Positions 14,779 to 16,290 of a DNA stretch of 16,290 bases are shown piece by piece. Made by a program: the position numbers and the translations under genes. Origin of the DNA: Alphaproteobacteria bacterium. GTDB lineage: Bacteria > Pseudomonadota > Alphaproteobacteria > Sphingomonadales > Sphingomonadaceae. The notes beneath the pieces were generated by a model. It worked only from the letters and a program-made list of their open reading frames with translations. It was not told the origin of the DNA and made no database searches. The stretch covers positions 1-16,290 of the forward strand of contig JAGWQR010000010.1 of assembly GCA_028869975.1 (NCBI GenBank), written 5' to 3'. Positions within the stretch are counted from its first letter, which is position 1. Every line of letters starts with the position of its first letter.

Positions 14779-14913
14779 GGGCCAACGACTCTCCTGTTAG
14801 CATTATATGCCATACTCATGCCGTGTGGGGGAAGCGGCGTCACCTTGCCGAAAGCATAGGTTTTGATCGCGCGAGGGTGTAGTAGACATATCCATCAATC
14901 AAAGGAGAGCATC
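14779..14913. promoter_or_regulatory. Divergent promoter region between Rieske A and the SDR gene
   Basis: This 135-base gap separates the leftward operon from the rightward SDR gene and must hold both promoters. Toward the SDR gene I see AAAGGAGAG (14901-14909) as a strong ribosome site for ATG 14914. The only candidate -35 is TTGATC near 14871, with no convincing -10. The divergent layout suggests shared control of the two units, but no regulator gene is in the window. Confidence 0.55.
14802..14807 (-). promoter_or_regulatory. Consensus -10 box of the catabolic operon
   Basis: Read on the minus strand, these bases are TATAAT, a perfect -10 hexamer, 24 bases before the Rieske A ATG. A transcript starting at the usual distance would have a leader of under 20 bases, with the AGGAG (14795-14791) at its very 5' end. 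No good -35 box lies 16-18 bases upstream, so an activator may be needed. The box sits inside the short inverted repeat GCAT-TAT-ATGC (14800-14810), which could be a regulator half-site. Confidence 0.45.
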
Positions 14914-15597
14914 ATGGCCAATATTGTCATTACCGGCGCGGCGCGCGGGATCGCGTTGGAGCTTGTCAAGCTGCACGCAAGCGCGGGCGACCTGGTTTAC
15001 GCACTGGCGCGTGATCTCTCCAAAGCCGATGCGCTCAATGCGCTCGCATCCGGATCGGGTGGCAAGGTCAGTGTTCATGCTTGTGATGTTGGCGATGATG
15101 CTTCGGTGCGCGCGGCGGCAGGGCAGGTGAGCGACAGTGTGGACATCCTTTACAATGTTGCAGGCGTCACCGGCACTGTTACGCCCGAGCTGGAGAGCAC
15201 CGACTGGGCGGTGTTTGATGACGCGCTCAACATCATGCTCAAAGGGCCACTCAGGGTGCTCAATGCGTTTTTGCCACATCTGCAGGCGGGATCAAAAATC
15301 ATCAACATTTCGAGCCAGTTGGCGGCGTCCACCTGGCCCTATGGCGGCTTTTATGGTTATGTTGCGGCCAAGGCCGGCTTGAACCGGCTGATGCGTTCGG
15401 TTGCGCTTGATCTCAAGGACAAGGGAATCATCATTGGCCTGATCCATCCTGGCTGGGTGCAGACCGATATGGGTGGCGCCGGCGCGGATATCACCCCGGT
15501 TGAAAGTGCCACCGGCGTGAAAAAGCTTGCCGAGGGCTGGACGCTCGAGCATTCGGGCGATTTCTATAAATGGAACGGAGAAGCGCACCCCTGGTAG
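14914..15597 (+). CDS. Short-chain dehydrogenase/reductase (SDR) family oxidoreductase
   Basis: A 227-residue classical-type SDR, likely an NAD(P)-dependent alcohol/ketone oxidoreductase in the cytoplasm. The cofactor motif is VITGAARGIALE at 5-16; the third glycine of the usual TGxxxGxG is Ala14. Other landmarks are CDVGD at 57-61 and YNVAGV (the NNAG-like motif) at 80-85. The active site consists of NISSQLA (Ser133/Ser134) and YGYVAAK (Tyr149 and Lys153), followed by HPGWVQTDM. The short length and HPGWVQTDMGG ending resemble the C-factor/sniffer-like branch. ATG 14914 was chosen over an in-frame start 51 bases upstream because AAAGGAGAG lies just before it and the shorter form begins at the family N-terminus. 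It is divergent from the Rieske operon and ends 12 bases from the convergent third Rieske gene, so a role in the same pathway is likely but not shown. Confidence 0.88.
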   Translation: MANIVITGAARGIALELVKLHASAGDLVYALARDLSKADALNALASGSGGKVSVHACDVGDDASVRAAAGQVSDSVDILYNVAGVTGTVTPELESTDWAVFDDALNIMLKGPLRVLNAFLPHLQAGSKIINISSQLAASTWPYGGFYGYVAAKAGLNRLMRSVALDLKDKGIIIGLIHPGWVQTDMGGAGADITPVESATGVKKLAEGWTLEHSGDFYKWNGEAHPW

Positions 15598-15609
15598 GGG
15601 ATGCAGCCC

Positions 15610-16290
15610 TTACATCACCGGCTTGGGCGCGGTCGTATCATCCTCAAGATACCAGTTGAGCCATTCATGGAAGAACTGGTTGCCGCGTTCATTCTGCCCG
15701 AACACGACCTCGTCGATCGCACCCGATTCGAGATTCTTCTGAATGTCGAGCCCGAGCAGATAATCCTCATTATAGGTGACATCGCGGAAGAAGGTGAGCG
15801 CGGCTTCGGTCTGGGCCTTCGCCTCTTCGGTCGGCGGCGCCACCTTGCAGCAATAGAGCAGAACGGTGCGGTTTTTGTCGGGCGTCGGTCCGGGGAAAAG
15901 TTGCGCGATCTGGGTGATCTCAGGCGCGACAAAGGCCGAAACATTGGGGAAGAATATCCGCACAAAGTCAAAGCCGTTATTCTCTTGCGTGCCCCATTCT
16001 TCGCGCGGCAGCGGACGCAGCTTCTCGGCAATCGCGCGATGCGGAAAGCCAATCCGCATGTTCGGGCCAAAGCCCTCATAATGCATGACGTTTGAGGGCG
16101 TGCGCGGCGCAATCGTTTCCGGGTGAAGTTGCGCGAAATGATAGCCTTCGAGATAGCCATCGAACGCGATCTTCCAGTTGGCCCCCTCGATCACGCGGCT
16201 GCCAAGGAAGTGCCAGTCCTTGAGGCCAACATGCGCATAATCATCGAGCATCGCGCCATAATAGGCCTCAATATCCATCGGCGCGCCGGG
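15610..16290 (-). CDS. Rieske oxygenase alpha subunit, catalytic domain (partial; 5' end beyond window)
   Basis: The frame is open to the right edge and ends in TAA, giving the last 226 residues of a third Rieske-type oxygenase. The N-terminal Rieske [2Fe-2S] domain lies outside the window. The mononuclear-iron site is clear in FDGYLEGYHFAQLHPE (fragment residues Glu48, His51, His56). The probable third ligand is Asp176 in VTYNEDYLLGLDIQ. The WKIAFDGYLEGYH sequence and the overall pattern fit aromatic ring-hydroxylating dioxygenase alpha subunits of about 400 residues. It is convergent with the SDR gene and not obviously in the same transcript as Rieske A and B. An internal ATG at 16278 should not be taken as the start, because the frame continues with family-like sequence to the edge. 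Confidence 0.88.
   Translation of the reverse strand, partial: PGAPMDIEAYYGAMLDDYAHVGLKDWHFLGSRVIEGANWKIAFDGYLEGYHFAQLHPETIAPRTPSNVMHYEGFGPNMRIGFPHRAIAEKLRPLPREEWGTQENNGFDFVRIFFPNVSAFVAPEITQIAQLFPGPTPDKNRTVLLYCCKVAPPTEEAKAQTEAALTFFRDVTYNEDYLLGLDIQKNLESGAIDEVVFGQNERGNQFFHEWLNWYLEDDTTAPKPVM

Noticed and set aside
13474..14859. Plus-strand open frame of 461 codons
   Set aside because: It lies antisense to Rieske A, whose metal-binding motifs are complete. The translation shows no recognisable domain; long antisense frames are expected in G+C-rich genes.

Overview
The window looks like a chromosomal segment of an alphaproteobacterium, most likely a sphingomonad. This rests on the yebC-ruvC-ruvA-ruvB order, the high G+C of that block, and a catabolic block rich in Rieske oxygenase and GMC genes, a combination common in Sphingomonadales. 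The taxon is an inference; no rRNA or other marker is present.

Layout. (1) Positions 1-2423, plus strand: the 3' end of a YebC/TACO1-family gene, then the Holliday-junction genes ruvC, ruvA and ruvB, tightly packed and all with recognisable catalytic motifs. (2) Positions 2424-2619: a 196-base gap with a promoter-like -35 box, repeated GACAAC/GTTGTC elements, two short palindromes and a detached Shine-Dalgarno-like run. (3) Positions 2620-8352, plus strand: a complete tripartite RND efflux operon in the order inner-membrane permease, periplasmic adaptor, NodT-type outer-membrane lipoprotein, with overlapping genes. The permease has an altered proton-relay signature (Asp-Glu in TM4, Asn in place of the TM10 Lys). 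(4) Positions 8442-14778, minus strand: a five-gene operon read as Rieske oxygenase A, Rieske oxygenase B, ThuA-like protein, GMC oxidoreductase, acyl-CoA dehydrogenase. Gaps are 11 bases, -4, 13 and -1, so it is almost certainly one transcript. (5) Positions 14914-15597, plus strand: a divergent short-chain dehydrogenase. (6) Positions 15610-16290, minus strand: the catalytic half of a third Rieske oxygenase alpha subunit, cut by the window edge.

The right-hand 8 kb reads as part of an uncharacterised catabolic gene cluster. Two or three mononuclear-iron Rieske oxygenases would hydroxylate or demethylate a substrate, the GMC enzyme and SDR would oxidise alcohols, and an ACAD10/11-like dehydrogenase would desaturate a CoA ester. 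A ThuA-like protein of unknown role is built into the operon. No oxygenase beta subunit, ferredoxin, reductase, CoA ligase, regulator or transporter dedicated to this pathway is visible, so those parts must lie elsewhere. The substrate cannot be read from the sequence. The RND pump and the catabolic operon converge and share no visible regulation.

No tRNA, rRNA, CRISPR array, insertion sequence, integrase or attachment site was seen. No gene-free stretch exceeds 300 bases.
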